Shown: positions 31,070 through 40,274, numbered from the stretch's first letter. The stretch is DNA of 64,000 nucleotides from Tenacibaculum mesophilum (GCF_003867075.1 NZ_CP032544.1:1-64000); one strand, 5' to 3'. Numbers and translations are program-made. The notes: generated by a model from the letters alone, not told the origin.

Positions 31070-31111
31070 AAATACTAATAGCCAAAAGCGAATAGCTAAT
31101 AACCAAATGCT
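31070..31111. repeat. Heptad repeat overlapping the thiF start
   Basis: Six 7-bp units: AAATACT, AATAGCC, AAAAGCG, AATAGCT, AATAACC, AAATGCT. The ATG of the next gene (31107-31109) lies in the last unit. Confidence 0.8.
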
Positions 31112-32159
31112 AACAAAAGAAGAACAAAAACAATACAACCGTCATTTAATTCTCAATAAAGTAGGAGAAGAGGGGCAATTAAAATTAAAACAATCCAAGG
31201 TATTAGTGATAGGGGCCGGTGGATTAGGGTGTCCTGTACTACAATATTTAACAGCAGCAGGTGTAGGTACGATTGGAATTATAGATGATGATGTAGTAGA
31301 CCAAAGTAACTTACAGCGTCAAATATTATATACAATAGACGATATAGGAAAGTCTAAAGCAGAAACAGCAGTAAATCGTTTGTCAAAGTTAAACCCTTTT
31401 GTTCAGTTTCATGTATATAAAGAAAAATTAACTAATCAGAATGCTATTTCATTATTTGAAAAATATGATGTAATTGTAGATGGTAGCGATAATTTTGCCA
31501 CTCGTTATTTAACCAACGATGCAGCGGTATTAACACAAAAGCCATTGGTGTATGGGGCTATTTTTAAGTTTGAAGGACAAGTAAGTGTTTTTAATTATAA
31601 GGGAAGTGCTACGTATCGATGTTTATATCCAACACCACCCAAACCAGAAGAATCACCCAATTGTTCAGAAATTGGTGTGATAGGTGTATTACCCGGAATC
31701 ATAGGAAGCTTACAAGCCAATGAAACTATTAAAATTATTTGTGGAATAGGAGAGGTGTTAGCTAATAAATTATTGATGTATGATACGTTAAGCATGCGTC
31801 AAATGATATTAAAGTTTGAAAAGACCGATAAAGCTGAGGTTATTGAATTAGATAACGATTATGAATTCTTTTGCGGAATAAAAACAGCTACTCACGAGAT
31901 AGCTCTAGAGGAGTTACAAAATAATCTAACATCCTATAATTTATTAGATGTTCGTGAAGATTGGGAACGAGAGCAGCACCATATTGGAGGACAACATATA
32001 CCTTTAGGAGAGCTTGCTCAACGATATGATGAAATAAATACTGAAAAGCCTATGGTTGTTTATTGTAAATCAGGAGTACGTAGTCAACGAGCAATTGATT
32101 TTTTAGAGCAACAATTTGACAGCATTACTTTTCTAAATTTAAAGAATGGACTGGGGTAG
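31107..32159 (+). CDS. ThiF/MoeB-family adenylyltransferase with C-terminal rhodanese domain
   Basis: E1-like enzyme that adenylates the C-terminal glycine of ThiS (or MoaD) so that sulfur can be attached. The ATP-binding core has VIGAGGLGCPVLQYLTAAG and IIDDDVVDQSNLQRQ (residues 33-72). It has YRCLYPTPPKPEESPNC and further conserved ThiF blocks. A rhodanese domain from about 265 carries VVYCKSGVRSQ with the sulfur-accepting Cys. Its place at the end of the thi operon argues for ThiF function. It ends at FLNLKNGLG, several residues earlier than most rhodanese ends. The start codon lies inside a heptad repeat. Confidence 0.88.
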   Translation: MLTKEEQKQYNRHLILNKVGEEGQLKLKQSKVLVIGAGGLGCPVLQYLTAAGVGTIGIIDDDVVDQSNLQRQILYTIDDIGKSKAETAVNRLSKLNPFVQFHVYKEKLTNQNAISLFEKYDVIVDGSDNFATRYLTNDAAVLTQKPLVYGAIFKFEGQVSVFNYKGSATYRCLYPTPPKPEESPNCSEIGVIGVLPGIIGSLQANETIKIICGIGEVLANKLLMYDTLSMRQMILKFEKTDKAEVIELDNDYEFFCGIKTATHEIALEELQNNLTSYNLLDVREDWEREQHHIGGQHIPLGELAQRYDEINTEKPMVVYCKSGVRSQRAIDFLEQQFDSITFLNLKNGLG

Positions 32160-32238
32160 TAATTTATTAAAGCTAAAAAGTTCAAAAAGCTGATTTCTCT
32201 TAATACAAATAAAACTTGATAAAAAACAGGAAAGAATG

Positions 32239-32580
32239 CTACGCAATCTTTGTCCCGTTTTTAACAGCACGTTCAGTAGTTAACAAAGTAACCTCTTTAC
32301 CATCACCTAAACCACCTAATACAAGGCATTCACTCATCATATTAGCAATTTGTTTTTTAGGAAAGTTTACCACAGCAACCACTTGTTTTCCTATCAAATC
32401 TTCAGGCTGATACAGTTTAGTGATTTGTGCTGAGGTTTTTTTAATTCCGTAATCACCAAAATCAACCTGCATTTTATAGGCAGGATTTTTAACCTCTTTA
32501 AAAACCTCGGCAGAAATGATCGTACCAATACGCATTTCTACCTTTGTAAAGTCATTCCAAGTGAGGGTGTTATCTTCCAT
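32239..32580 (-). CDS. csaA: CsaA-type tRNA-binding/chaperone-like protein
   Basis: Small 113-residue OB-fold protein of the EMAP/Trbp111 tRNA-binding domain family: FTKVEMRIGTIISAEVF at the start, then QITKLYQPEDLIGKQVVAVVNFP and SECLVLGG. B. subtilis CsaA has chaperone-like and export-related activity; the role here is probably tRNA or peptide binding. It faces the thi operon convergently. The overlapping plus-strand frame is a shadow. Confidence 0.9.
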   Translation of the reverse strand: MEDNTLTWNDFTKVEMRIGTIISAEVFKEVKNPAYKMQVDFGDYGIKKTSAQITKLYQPEDLIGKQVVAVVNFPKKQIANMMSECLVLGGLGDGKEVTLLTTERAVKNGTKIA

Positions 32581-32662
32581 ATGTCTGTAAATTATACCAG
32601 TTAGGTATTTATAGTTGTTTAAAAATAAAATTTTATTAAGTGCCCATTATGAGCTCCATAAT

Positions 32663-33736
32663 TTAGTTATTTTCTAGCAATCGTTTTGCTGCAGTAAACG
32701 GTGTCGTTTTCCCATTTTCTAGTTTTGCAATTTCCTGCTGCAATAATTCTTTAATTTTTGGATTGTTATAAAAATTACTTTTTAATTGCTGATTAATGGT
32801 TTCTAACAACCAATAATTATTTTGATCATCTCTTTTCTGTTGAAAGTAGCCTGATTTTTTCACTAAACCCATGTACTCTTCAATCATAGCATAGATAGCA
32901 TCAATTCCTTGATGATGCAATGCACTAGCTAATAAAACTTTAGGTTGCCAATCACTTTCCTTAGCAGGATATAAGTGTAAAGCTCTGTTAAATTCTACTT
33001 TCGCTAGTTTAGCATTTTTTTCATTACCGCTATCTGCTTTGTTAATCACAATCGCATCCGCCATTTCAATAATTCCACGTTTAATACCTTGTAATTCGTC
33101 ACCAGCACCTGCCAATTTCAACAATAAAAAGAAATCAGTCATAGAATGTACAGCCGTTTCTGATTGTCCAACACCTACCGTTTCAATAATAATAGTATCA
33201 AAACCAGCTGCTTCACATAAAATAATACTTTCACGTGTTTTTTGAGCAACGCCACCTAACGAAGTTCCAGAAGGAGAAGGGCGTATAAAAGCATTTTCAT
33301 CAGTTACTAATTCCTCCATACGTGTTTTATCACCTAAAATACTCCCTTTGTTAATAGAACTACTTGGATCTACCGCCAAAACAGCTACTTTTTTTCCTAA
33401 AGAAGTTAAATGCTTACCAAAAGCTTCAATAAACGTACTTTTTCCTACACCTGGAACACCTGTAATTCCAATTCTAACCGATTTATTGGCATGCGGTAAA
33501 CAAGCTTCTAAAATTTCATTGGCTTGTTGTTGGTGTTTTGGATTCGTACTTTCCACTAACGTAATAGCTCTACTTAAAAAAGGAATATTACCAGCAACTA
33601 TTTGAGTAACAAATTCTTCAGTTGAGGTAGTTTTTCTTCTGTTACGTTTTATTTTTTCTGCAGATGATTTACTGGTGGTTTCAGGCTGAGAAACCCCGTC
33701 TTTTTCAGAGAGTGCAGATGTGTCTTTGTCGGTCAT
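32663..33736 (-). CDS. meaB: MeaB-type GTPase, methylmalonyl-CoA mutase chaperone
   Basis: G3E-family GTPase that protects and reactivates adenosylcobalamin-dependent methylmalonyl-CoA mutase. The 357 residues contain the P-loop GITGVPGVGKSTFIEAFG (about 95-112), VLAVDPSSSINKGSILGDKT, the switch region ETVGVGQSE and the base-specificity motif INKADSG. The N-terminal 35 residues are a charged extension. The mutase itself is not in the window. Divergent from the ECF sigma operon. Confidence 0.94.
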   Translation of the reverse strand: MTDKDTSALSEKDGVSQPETTSKSSAEKIKRNRRKTTSTEEFVTQIVAGNIPFLSRAITLVESTNPKHQQQANEILEACLPHANKSVRIGITGVPGVGKSTFIEAFGKHLTSLGKKVAVLAVDPSSSINKGSILGDKTRMEELVTDENAFIRPSPSGTSLGGVAQKTRESIILCEAAGFDTIIIETVGVGQSETAVHSMTDFFLLLKLAGAGDELQGIKRGIIEMADAIVINKADSGNEKNAKLAKVEFNRALHLYPAKESDWQPKVLLASALHHQGIDAIYAMIEEYMGLVKKSGYFQQKRDDQNNYWLLETINQQLKSNFYNNPKIKELLQQEIAKLENGKTTPFTAAKRLLENN

Positions 33737-33836
33737 TATGTAGGTAAAACAAAATAATAACGTAAATTTAGAAATAAAAATGCAGGAAAATGCAACGCGG
33801 TAGAAAAAGTCTCGTATTTAGGGTAAGAAATCAAGA

Positions 33837-34385
33837 ATGAAATCAACCAAACAGTTACATCAATCGGTAATAGATGCCTGTAAAAACAATGATGCAAAAG
33901 CACAAATGCAATTGTATGATTTGTATTGTGATGCCATGTATACAGTGGCGTTACGGTATGTAAAAGATTCTTTTATAGCGGAAGATGTAATGCAAGAAGC
34001 ATTTGTAAAAGCATTTAAAAATATTGATTCATATAAAGAAGGAGTAGTGTTTGGTGCTTGGTTAAAAAGAATCGTTATCAATCAAAGTATTGATTATTTA
34101 AAGAAGAGAAAATTAGAACTGGTTTCTATTAACGAAGAGATTACCACAGTAGCAGATGATGATAATTGGAATGTAGCCGCTAGGATATCGTATCAAGATA
34201 TTGTAAACTGCATTCAACAATTAAAAGAAAAGTATAGAGTTGTGTTAACCCTGTTTTTATTAGAAGGGTATGATCATGGAGAGATTTCGCAAATATTAGG
34301 AATTTCGGAAGTGAGTTCGAGAACACATTTATTAAGAGGAAAAAGACAAGTGCAAGAACAATTAAAAGCAGTACACCATGTCTAA
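33837..34385 (+). CDS. ECF-type RNA polymerase sigma factor
   Basis: A 182-residue sigma-70 family ECF factor: region 2 (QLYDLYCDAMYTVALRY and DVMQEAFVKAFKNIDSYK, residues 25-65) and region 4 (YRVVLTLFLLEGYDHGEISQ and RTHLLRGKRQVQEQL, residues 128-175). The next gene overlaps it by 8 nt and encodes a single-pass membrane protein, the usual anti-sigma arrangement. The set probably senses an envelope signal and drives its own operon. Confidence 0.92.
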   Translation: MKSTKQLHQSVIDACKNNDAKAQMQLYDLYCDAMYTVALRYVKDSFIAEDVMQEAFVKAFKNIDSYKEGVVFGAWLKRIVINQSIDYLKKRKLELVSINEEITTVADDDNWNVAARISYQDIVNCIQQLKEKYRVVLTLFLLEGYDHGEISQILGISEVSSRTHLLRGKRQVQEQLKAVHHV

Positions 34386-34944
34386 AGATATTAGAGAAAT
34401 ACTAAAAAAAAATGTTGAAAACACCGAGAGGTTATCAACAAATCACAGACAGCGTTTTCAACAAAAGTTGATGGATGAATTGCATTCAACACCATCAACA
34501 AAAAAATCATATCAGTGGTTGTATATAGCAGCATCCATTGTGTTGTTGGTGAGTTTGGGAATTCAGTTTTACCCAACTAATACTGTAAATCCAATAATAA
34601 CTGAGCTTCCAAAAGAAACTCAAAATCAAATTAGTTTAGGAACCATATCTCCTGAGTTAAAAACGGTGGAAGATTATTATGTAAATACCATTAATTACGA
34701 ACTAAGTCAGTTAGAATTAACTGAAGATAATAAAGAACTTTTTGATGGTTATTTAATTAAAATAGGAGAATTAACCAAAGAATATAAATCGTTAACCGAA
34801 GAGCTCAATACAAAAGGAATTAACGATGATACTATCAATGCATTGATTGGAAACCTGCAATTACGTTTACAGCTGTTAAAACGTATGCAAAAACAATTAC
34901 AAGAATTTAAAAATCCAACTCAAAATGACATTCAAACAATTTAA
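34378..34944 (+). CDS. Probable anti-sigma factor (single-pass membrane protein)
   Basis: The 188-residue protein has a cytoplasmic N-terminal segment (about 1-45, with ENTERLSTNHRQRFQQKLMD), one membrane helix (WLYIAASIVLLVSLGIQFY, about 47-65) and a periplasmic helical part. No zinc-binding HxxxCxxC motif is seen. The anti-sigma role is inferred from the overlap with the ECF gene (8 nt) and from topology. It overlaps the following gene by 20 nt. Confidence 0.7.
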   Translation: MSKDIREILKKNVENTERLSTNHRQRFQQKLMDELHSTPSTKKSYQWLYIAASIVLLVSLGIQFYPTNTVNPIITELPKETQNQISLGTISPELKTVEDYYVNTINYELSQLELTEDNKELFDGYLIKIGELTKEYKSLTEELNTKGINDDTINALIGNLQLRLQLLKRMQKQLQEFKNPTQNDIQTI

Positions 34945-36382
34945 AATCAGTGTTTTTTTACTGTTAGTAACTGGCGTTGTATCTGCACAGAAATACGATA
35001 AAAAGTTTAGTGAAAATTTTAAAACAAGTAAAGACGTAGTAGTTAATATCAATGCATCTAATGCAGATGTAGATGTAACTACATGGAATAAAAATGAAGT
35101 TTCAGTAGAAGCAGTTGTAGAAGTTGAAGGGCTAGATAAAAAAGAAGCTCAAAAATATTTAGACAACTGGAAATTTGAAGCCTTAGGGAATAAAAGTAAG
35201 GTACAAATTAATGCCAATAGAAATAGTTTTAGAATAGGAAGAGACAATATTGTATTCTTCAATTCATCAGACAATAATTACCCAAGAGTATTTGAGTATG
35301 ATACAGAAAGTGAGGTTGTAGTAATACCAGAAATACCAGAGGTAAGTATCCCGGAAATGCCTGAGATGCCAGAAATGCCTGAAATTGAAATTCCAGAAAT
35401 TAATTTTGAAAAGTTATTTCAAGATGTGGATTTTGATGTAGAGGAAATGTTTGAAAACGAAGAGCTTGTCAGGTTTAAGTGGAAAGATGGCAAACATAAT
35501 GTAAATATAACCTCAAAAGAAGAATGGGAGGAATTTAAGAAAACGGAAGCATATAAAGAATATCTTAAGAATAATAAAAATTCTAAAACAAAGATGTTTT
35601 TCTCAAAAAACCATCAAGTTCTCAATGAAAAAAAATTAAGAGACGAACTAAAAAGAGTTAAAAGTGAGCTTAAAAAAATTGACAGAGAAAAAATTCAAAA
35701 ACAATTAGCAAAAGCGAGAGTGGAAATGCATAAGGTTAGAGAAGAAATGAAAAAAAATCACAGGAATTATTCTTTTTCTTCTGACAGCAATAACCTTATG
35801 ATTAATGGGAAAAAAGTAAAAATCACAAAGAAGATTACGATAAAAGTTCCAAAATCGGCAACCTTTGACTTGAATACACGACACTGTAAAGTAAAACTAC
35901 CAAAAACTAAAGCTTCAGGAAAGGTTAGTTATGGAACCTTTAAAGCTGACGCACTTGACGGTGGAAAATTAAATATTTCATTTTCACCAGTAAACATAAA
36001 TTCATTAAACGCTTGTACGTTGTTCTTAAATAATGTAACCGATGCTCAATTAGCATCGGTTACCAATACAACCGTAAACTCTAATTCATCTGGATTGGTG
36101 GTAAACAATGTTTATAGCAATGTTGAAGTAAATAATAAGTTTGGAAACTTAACCATAACCAAAGTACACCCTAGTCATGATAATTTAAAAGTACTTTTAA
36201 GTTATTCAGATGCTGGGGTTGATTTAGCAGGGATAAACAAAAAATTCGATATTCAGAGTAATAAGATTAAGAAACTAAAAGATGGAAGTGTAGAATATAA
36301 TGGAGAGTTTATTTTGATTTCAAACGATAAGAAAATAGAAATAGACGGTAAATACAGCCAATTAAAAGTTAAAAACCAATAA
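34925..36382 (+). CDS. Exported adhesin-like protein with a PE(M/I)PE repeat
   Basis: A 485-residue protein with a signal peptide (FLLLVTGVVSAQ). An N-terminal beta region follows (VVVNINASNADVDVTTWNKN, like the DUF4097/putative-adhesin fold). Next comes a low-complexity Pro-Glu stretch of PEIPE/PEMPE words (about residues 135-160), a charged coiled-coil segment (LKRVKSELKKIDREKI), and a C-terminal beta-solenoid-like part resembling the N-terminal fold again. It overlaps the anti-sigma gene by 20 nt, so it is probably an effector or sensor of the same ECF system at the cell surface. Specific function unknown. Confidence 0.7.
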   Translation: MTFKQFKISVFLLLVTGVVSAQKYDKKFSENFKTSKDVVVNINASNADVDVTTWNKNEVSVEAVVEVEGLDKKEAQKYLDNWKFEALGNKSKVQINANRNSFRIGRDNIVFFNSSDNNYPRVFEYDTESEVVVIPEIPEVSIPEMPEMPEMPEIEIPEINFEKLFQDVDFDVEEMFENEELVRFKWKDGKHNVNITSKEEWEEFKKTEAYKEYLKNNKNSKTKMFFSKNHQVLNEKKLRDELKRVKSELKKIDREKIQKQLAKARVEMHKVREEMKKNHRNYSFSSDSNNLMINGKKVKITKKITIKVPKSATFDLNTRHCKVKLPKTKASGKVSYGTFKADALDGGKLNISFSPVNINSLNACTLFLNNVTDAQLASVTNTTVNSNSSGLVVNNVYSNVEVNNKFGNLTITKVHPSHDNLKVLLSYSDAGVDLAGINKKFDIQSNKIKKLKDGSVEYNGEFILISNDKKIEIDGKYSQLKVKNQ

Positions 36383-36490
36383 GAAATACAAACAAAATTA
36401 CTTTTTATTTCTACAAAATTGCTGCCAAATTCTTTTTCTATATTCTTTATAAAGTGCCTATATTAGCGATTGCAAATAGTCATTTTTACT

Positions 36491-37972
36491 ATGGAATTAT
36501 ACAAAGAAAATCAACTTAAAATATATAACTCTTTAACCAAATCAAAAGAGCTTTTTAAACCAGTAACAGAAGGACGCGTAGGAATGTATGTATGTGGTCC
36601 TACAGTATATAGCAACGCCCATTTAGGAAACGTACGAACTTTTATGTTTTTTGATGTGGTGTATCGTTATTTATTACACCTTGGATACAAGGTGCGTTAT
36701 GTACGTAACATTACGGATGCTGGTCACTTAGAAAACGATGCAGATGAAGGAGAAGACAGAATTGCAAAGAAAGCACGACTAGAGGAAATTGAACCGATGG
36801 AAGTAGTGCAACGTTATACAGTTGATTTCCATAATGTATTAAACAACTATAATTTTTTACCGCCAAGTATAGAGCCTACTGCTACAGGTCATATTGTAGA
36901 GCAGATTGAAATGATTAAAGAAATCATGGAAAAAGGTTTTGCTTATGAAGTAAACGGTTCGGTATATTTTGATGTGTTAAAATATAACGAAACAGGCAAC
37001 TATGGAATTCTTTCTGGTAGAAAATTTGAAGATGCTATTCATAACACAAGAGCGTTAGACGGACAGTCAGATAAGAGAAATCCGCAAGACTTTGCTCTTT
37101 GGAAAAAAGCCGATGATCGTCATATCATGCGTTGGCCTTCACCTTGGAGTGATGGTTTCCCAGGTTGGCATTTAGAATGTTCAGTAATGAGCACAAAGTA
37201 CTTAGGTGAACAGTTTGATATTCATGGTGGAGGAATGGATTTAAAATTCCCGCATCATGAGTGTGAAATTGCACAATCGCAAACGTGTAGCGGTGTAAAA
37301 CCAGTAAATTACTGGATGCACACCAATATGTTATTGTTGAACAGTCAAAAAATGGCAAAATCAACAGGGAACTTTATTTTACCAAATGAAATTTTAACGG
37401 GAGAAAATAACATTTTAGGAAAACCTTTTTCAGCAAGTGTGGTTCGTTTTTTCAATATGCAAGCTAACTATAGAAGCATTTTAGACTTTTCTGGAGAAGC
37501 GTTAGAAGCTGCTGAAAAAGGACATGCGAAATTAATGGAAGCTGTAGATTTCTTAAGTAAAATTGAAGCAGGTACTACTTCTACATTTGATGTGCAAAAA
37601 TGGAAACAAGATTGCTACGATGCCATGAATGATGATTTTAATACACCAATATTAATATCACATTTATTTGAAGCAGTAAAAGTTATCAATCAAATAAAAG
37701 AAGGAAAGGCAAGTTTAACTACCGATGACTTAGAAGTGTTTAAAAATACAATCAATGCGTTTGTTTTTGATGTATTAGGATTAATGAATGAAACTTCAGA
37801 AGGAAATAATTCAGACAAACTAAGTGGTGTAGTTGAAATGTTAATTAGCATGCGTAAAGAAGCACGTGAAAATAAAGATTGGGCATTATCTGATGAAATT
37901 CGTGATAGATTACTGGAATTAGGTATTCAATTAAAAGACGGTAGAGAAGGAACAACGTTTACAGTTAACTAA
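36491..37972 (+). CDS. cysS: Cysteinyl-tRNA synthetase
   Basis: Class I synthetase charging tRNA-Cys. I place the start at 36491 ([16 protein letters not shown]). The frame is open from 36470, but the extra seven residues are not family-like. The HIGH motif is NAHLGN, preceded by the zinc ligand in [15 protein letters not shown] is KMAKSTGNF, and further zinc ligands are in WHLECS and HHECEIA. About 493 residues, normal. The stop abuts the yidD start directly. Confidence 0.97.
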   Translation: MELYKENQLKIYNSLTKSKELFKPVTEGRVGMYVCGPTVYSNAHLGNVRTFMFFDVVYRYLLHLGYKVRYVRNITDAGHLENDADEGEDRIAKKARLEEIEPMEVVQRYTVDFHNVLNNYNFLPPSIEPTATGHIVEQIEMIKEIMEKGFAYEVNGSVYFDVLKYNETGNYGILSGRKFEDAIHNTRALDGQSDKRNPQDFALWKKADDRHIMRWPSPWSDGFPGWHLECSVMSTKYLGEQFDIHGGGMDLKFPHHECEIAQSQTCSGVKPVNYWMHTNMLLLNSQKMAKSTGNFILPNEILTGENNILGKPFSASVVRFFNMQANYRSILDFSGEALEAAEKGHAKLMEAVDFLSKIEAGTTSTFDVQKWKQDCYDAMNDDFNTPILISHLFEAVKVINQIKEGKASLTTDDLEVFKNTINAFVFDVLGLMNETSEGNNSDKLSGVVEMLISMRKEARENKDWALSDEIRDRLLELGIQLKDGREGTTFTVN

Positions 37973-38209
37973 TTGAAAAAAATACTAACATATCCGTTTA
38001 TATTACTAGTTCGATTTTATCAAACAGCCATATCTCCGTTTACACCAGCAACATGTAGATATTCACCAACGTGTTCAAGCTACACAATTGAAGCGTTACA
38101 AAAACACGGATTGTTTTACGGTGGTTGGTTGGCATTGAAAAGAATTTTCAGTTGTCACCCTTGGGGAGGAAGCGGTTACGATCCTGTTCCAGAGAAAAAA
38201 GAAAAATAA
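37973..38209 (+). CDS. yidD: Membrane protein insertion efficiency factor YidD (TTG start)
   Basis: A 78-residue amphipathic inner-membrane-associated protein helping YidC-mediated insertion. The family signature [16 protein letters not shown] and the ending [12 protein letters not shown] are intact. The start codon is TTG, immediately after the cysS stop with no gap, which indicates translation by reinitiation or coupling. No ATG is available in the right place. Confidence 0.93.
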   Translation: MKKILTYPFILLVRFYQTAISPFTPATCRYSPTCSSYTIEALQKHGLFYGGWLALKRIFSCHPWGGSGYDPVPEKKEK

Positions 38210-38212
38210 TAA

Positions 38213-38280
38213 TTGTCATTGAGGAGTTTATTAAGAAGTAATCTTAAGATTATTTCATTTTAACTTGTCTTAATTGACAG
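38213..38280. repeat. Imperfect palindromic intergenic repeat
   Basis: An inner 10-bp stem (GAAGTAATCT with AGATTATTTC, one G-U, 38235-38256) sits inside looser outer arms (TTGTCATT near 38213 and AATTGACAG at 38272-38280). It resembles the dispersed GTCATTGCGAG-type palindromes of many Bacteroidota genomes, in degraded form. It fills the yidD-lgt gap. Confidence 0.45.
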
Positions 38281-38320
38281 CCGAAAGGTTCACAATGAAA
38301 CAAAAACTAAATTAAAGTAG

Positions 38321-39181
38321 ATGAATTTTTTATCCATAGTGTGGGATTGGAACCCAGAAATAATAAATTTAGGAGGTTTTGGTATTCGTTGGTACAGTTT
38401 AATGTTTGTAGCAGCGTTTATTTTAGGACTTCGATTAATGAAAAAGATTTACATCAACGATAACATTGCTGTTGAAAAACTAGATCCGTTATTTATGTAC
38501 GTATTCGTTTCTATGTTGATAGGAATGCGTTTAGGAGATGTATTCTTTTACAGTTGGGATTATTACCAAAATCATTTACTAGAAATCATATTACCATTTA
38601 AAAAACAAGAAGGAGCTTCGGCTTTATTCGGATTGTTAGAAGGATGGAAATTTACAGGATTTACAGGGTTTGCAAGTCACGGAGCAGCAATAGCAATTCC
38701 AATAGCCATGTACTTTTACGCAAAGAAACACTTACAAAAACCATGGTTGTTTATTTTAGATAGATTAGGAATTATGGTAGCCTTGGCAGGATTTTTCATC
38801 CGTTTTGGAAACTTTTTTAATTCTGAAATTTATGGAAAACCTACAGGAAGCAGCTTTGGTGTCATCTTTAAAAGAGCAGGAGAGACGGTACCACGTCACC
38901 CAACCCAATTATACGAAGCACTAAGTTATTTAGTTTTGTTTTTTGCATTATGGCATTTCTATTGGAAAACAGATAAGAAAAACCAAACAGGATTTTTATT
39001 TGGACTGTTTATGGTTGTGTTATGGACGTTACGTTTTGTAATAGAGTTCTTAAAAGAGGCACAAGTAGAAGGAAGAGAAGATTGGGTATTCAATACATTA
39101 AACACAGGTCAGGTGTTAAGTATTCCACTAGTGTTAATCGGTTTTTGGTTAATGTTTAGAAAAACTAAAGCAACAACATAA
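38321..39181 (+). CDS. lgt: Prolipoprotein diacylglyceryl transferase
   Basis: Inner-membrane enzyme adding diacylglycerol to the lipobox cysteine of prolipoproteins, the first step of lipoprotein maturation. The 286 residues form about seven membrane segments and carry FGIRWYSLMFV, ASHGAAIAIPIAMY, the Lgt signature RFGNFFNSEIYGKPT (essential Arg) and PRHPTQLYEALSY. It is functionally linked to the many lipoproteins in this window. Confidence 0.97.
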   Translation: MNFLSIVWDWNPEIINLGGFGIRWYSLMFVAAFILGLRLMKKIYINDNIAVEKLDPLFMYVFVSMLIGMRLGDVFFYSWDYYQNHLLEIILPFKKQEGASALFGLLEGWKFTGFTGFASHGAAIAIPIAMYFYAKKHLQKPWLFILDRLGIMVALAGFFIRFGNFFNSEIYGKPTGSSFGVIFKRAGETVPRHPTQLYEALSYLVLFFALWHFYWKTDKKNQTGFLFGLFMVVLWTLRFVIEFLKEAQVEGREDWVFNTLNTGQVLSIPLVLIGFWLMFRKTKATT

Positions 39182-39191
39182 AAACAATAAA

Positions 39192-39222
39192 AAAACTCCA
39201 AGGTTATTCTTGGAGTTTTTTG
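39192..39222. terminator. Bidirectional terminator between lgt and the coiled-coil gene
   Basis: AAAACTCCAAG/CTTGGAGTTTT, 11-bp perfect stem, 6-nt loop, with T tracts on both strands. It serves lgt (+) and the convergent gene at 39240 (-). Confidence 0.88.
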
Positions 39223-39239
39223 TTTATGAGAAAAAAGTT

Positions 39240-40106
39240 TTAAGCTTTTATTTTTGCTAACTCTTGCTTTTTAGCATTAATTTCATTTTCAATTTTTAAC
39301 AAGCGATTTTCAATCTTACTGATAATAGCTTGTTTTCTTTCAATACTTTCTTTAGAAGTAGAAGCATCTTGCTTAGCTTCTTCTAATTTAGATTTCATTT
39401 TAGCTAAACCTTCCTTACCACTAATTAAAATTTCTTCGTTAATGCTAATATCATCTTCAAGGTCACTTATTAACGTGTTTTTCTCTTTACTAATGTTTTG
39501 CTCCTTAGCTTTAATTTGGTTACTTAATTGCTTCAATTTTTCTTCCTCTAAACGTAAAGCCTCTTGTTCTTTTAAATAAGCAAGCTCTCTGGCTTTTCTT
39601 TCTTCGTCTAACTTCTTACGGGCCTCTTCAAGTTTTTGTTTTTGTAAAAGAACTTCTTTCTGTTCGTCACTTATGTTATCTTCATATACCACAAGACCAG
39701 TACTTACAGTAGTAGTTTTAGCTTCCTCTTTTTCCTCAGCTCTCTTAGCTTCTTCTTTTTTAAGTTTTCTAGCTAACTTTCTTTCAAGAGACGCTAAGTC
39801 TTTTTTATGTAAATCAATTTGATTATTTAACTTGCTTAACCTTTGTTGCATATTAGCAACAATTTTTTCTTTTCTTTCTACCTCTTGTTTTGTAGCCTTT
39901 TTACTTGTTTTAAAACGCTCTAAATTTCCTTTTACACGTTTTAAAGCACCAACCCCACTAACTAAAATTTCTTCATTAGCGCTAATTTGATTTTTCTTGT
40001 TTTTTACTTGAGCTTTTAAAGTTTTAATGTCATCTTGAGCATTTACTTGTTGGCAAGTAAACGTTAAGAATAAAGTTAAAGAGACTAGGAATCTTAGTGT
40101 TTTCAT
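39240..40106 (-). CDS. Exported coiled-coil protein with an internal duplication
   Basis: 288 residues, a signal peptide (MKTLRFLVSLTLFLTFTC), then almost entirely charged heptad coiled coil. Two homologous modules are visible: NEEILVSGVGALKRVKGNLE (about 43-62) and NEEILISGKEGLAKMKSKLE (about 222-241), each followed by a Lys-rich segment with QEVERKEKIVANMQQRL or KESIERKQAIISKIENRL. A Glu/Lys/Arg-rich linker (KLEEARKKLDEERKARELAY) joins them. Cys18 could be a lipobox or simply part of the signal. Function unknown. Its promoter has TACTTTTG at 40147-40154 on this strand. Confidence 0.75.
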   Translation of the reverse strand: MKTLRFLVSLTLFLTFTCQQVNAQDDIKTLKAQVKNKKNQISANEEILVSGVGALKRVKGNLERFKTSKKATKQEVERKEKIVANMQQRLSKLNNQIDLHKKDLASLERKLARKLKKEEAKRAEEKEEAKTTTVSTGLVVYEDNISDEQKEVLLQKQKLEEARKKLDEERKARELAYLKEQEALRLEEEKLKQLSNQIKAKEQNISKEKNTLISDLEDDISINEEILISGKEGLAKMKSKLEEAKQDASTSKESIERKQAIISKIENRLLKIENEINAKKQELAKIKA

Positions 40107-40146
40107 TTTAATTTTATGGTATTAAGTTTTTGTTTTTTTCGGGGCG

Positions 40147-40154
40147 CAAAAGTA
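40147..40154 (-). promoter_or_regulatory. Promoter (-7) of the coiled-coil gene
   Basis: Reads TACTTTTG on the minus strand, 41 nt before the start codon. Confidence 0.55.
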
Positions 40155-40274
40155 TGGCTAAATGCGAAAAAAAAATAACTTTTCATCATGTTTTTTATCA
40201 TGTTTTTCAGGATACTAAAAACATAATGTTTTGACTCACATAAAATTTGATATGAATAAATAGCTTAACAACAC

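Noticed and set aside
32216..32410. 64-codon plus frame
   Set aside because: Antisense to csaA, with no coding features.
35330..35400. Short tandem DNA repeat (CCAGAAATGCCTGA-like)
   Set aside because: It is simply the coding of the PEMPE/PEIPE protein repeat.
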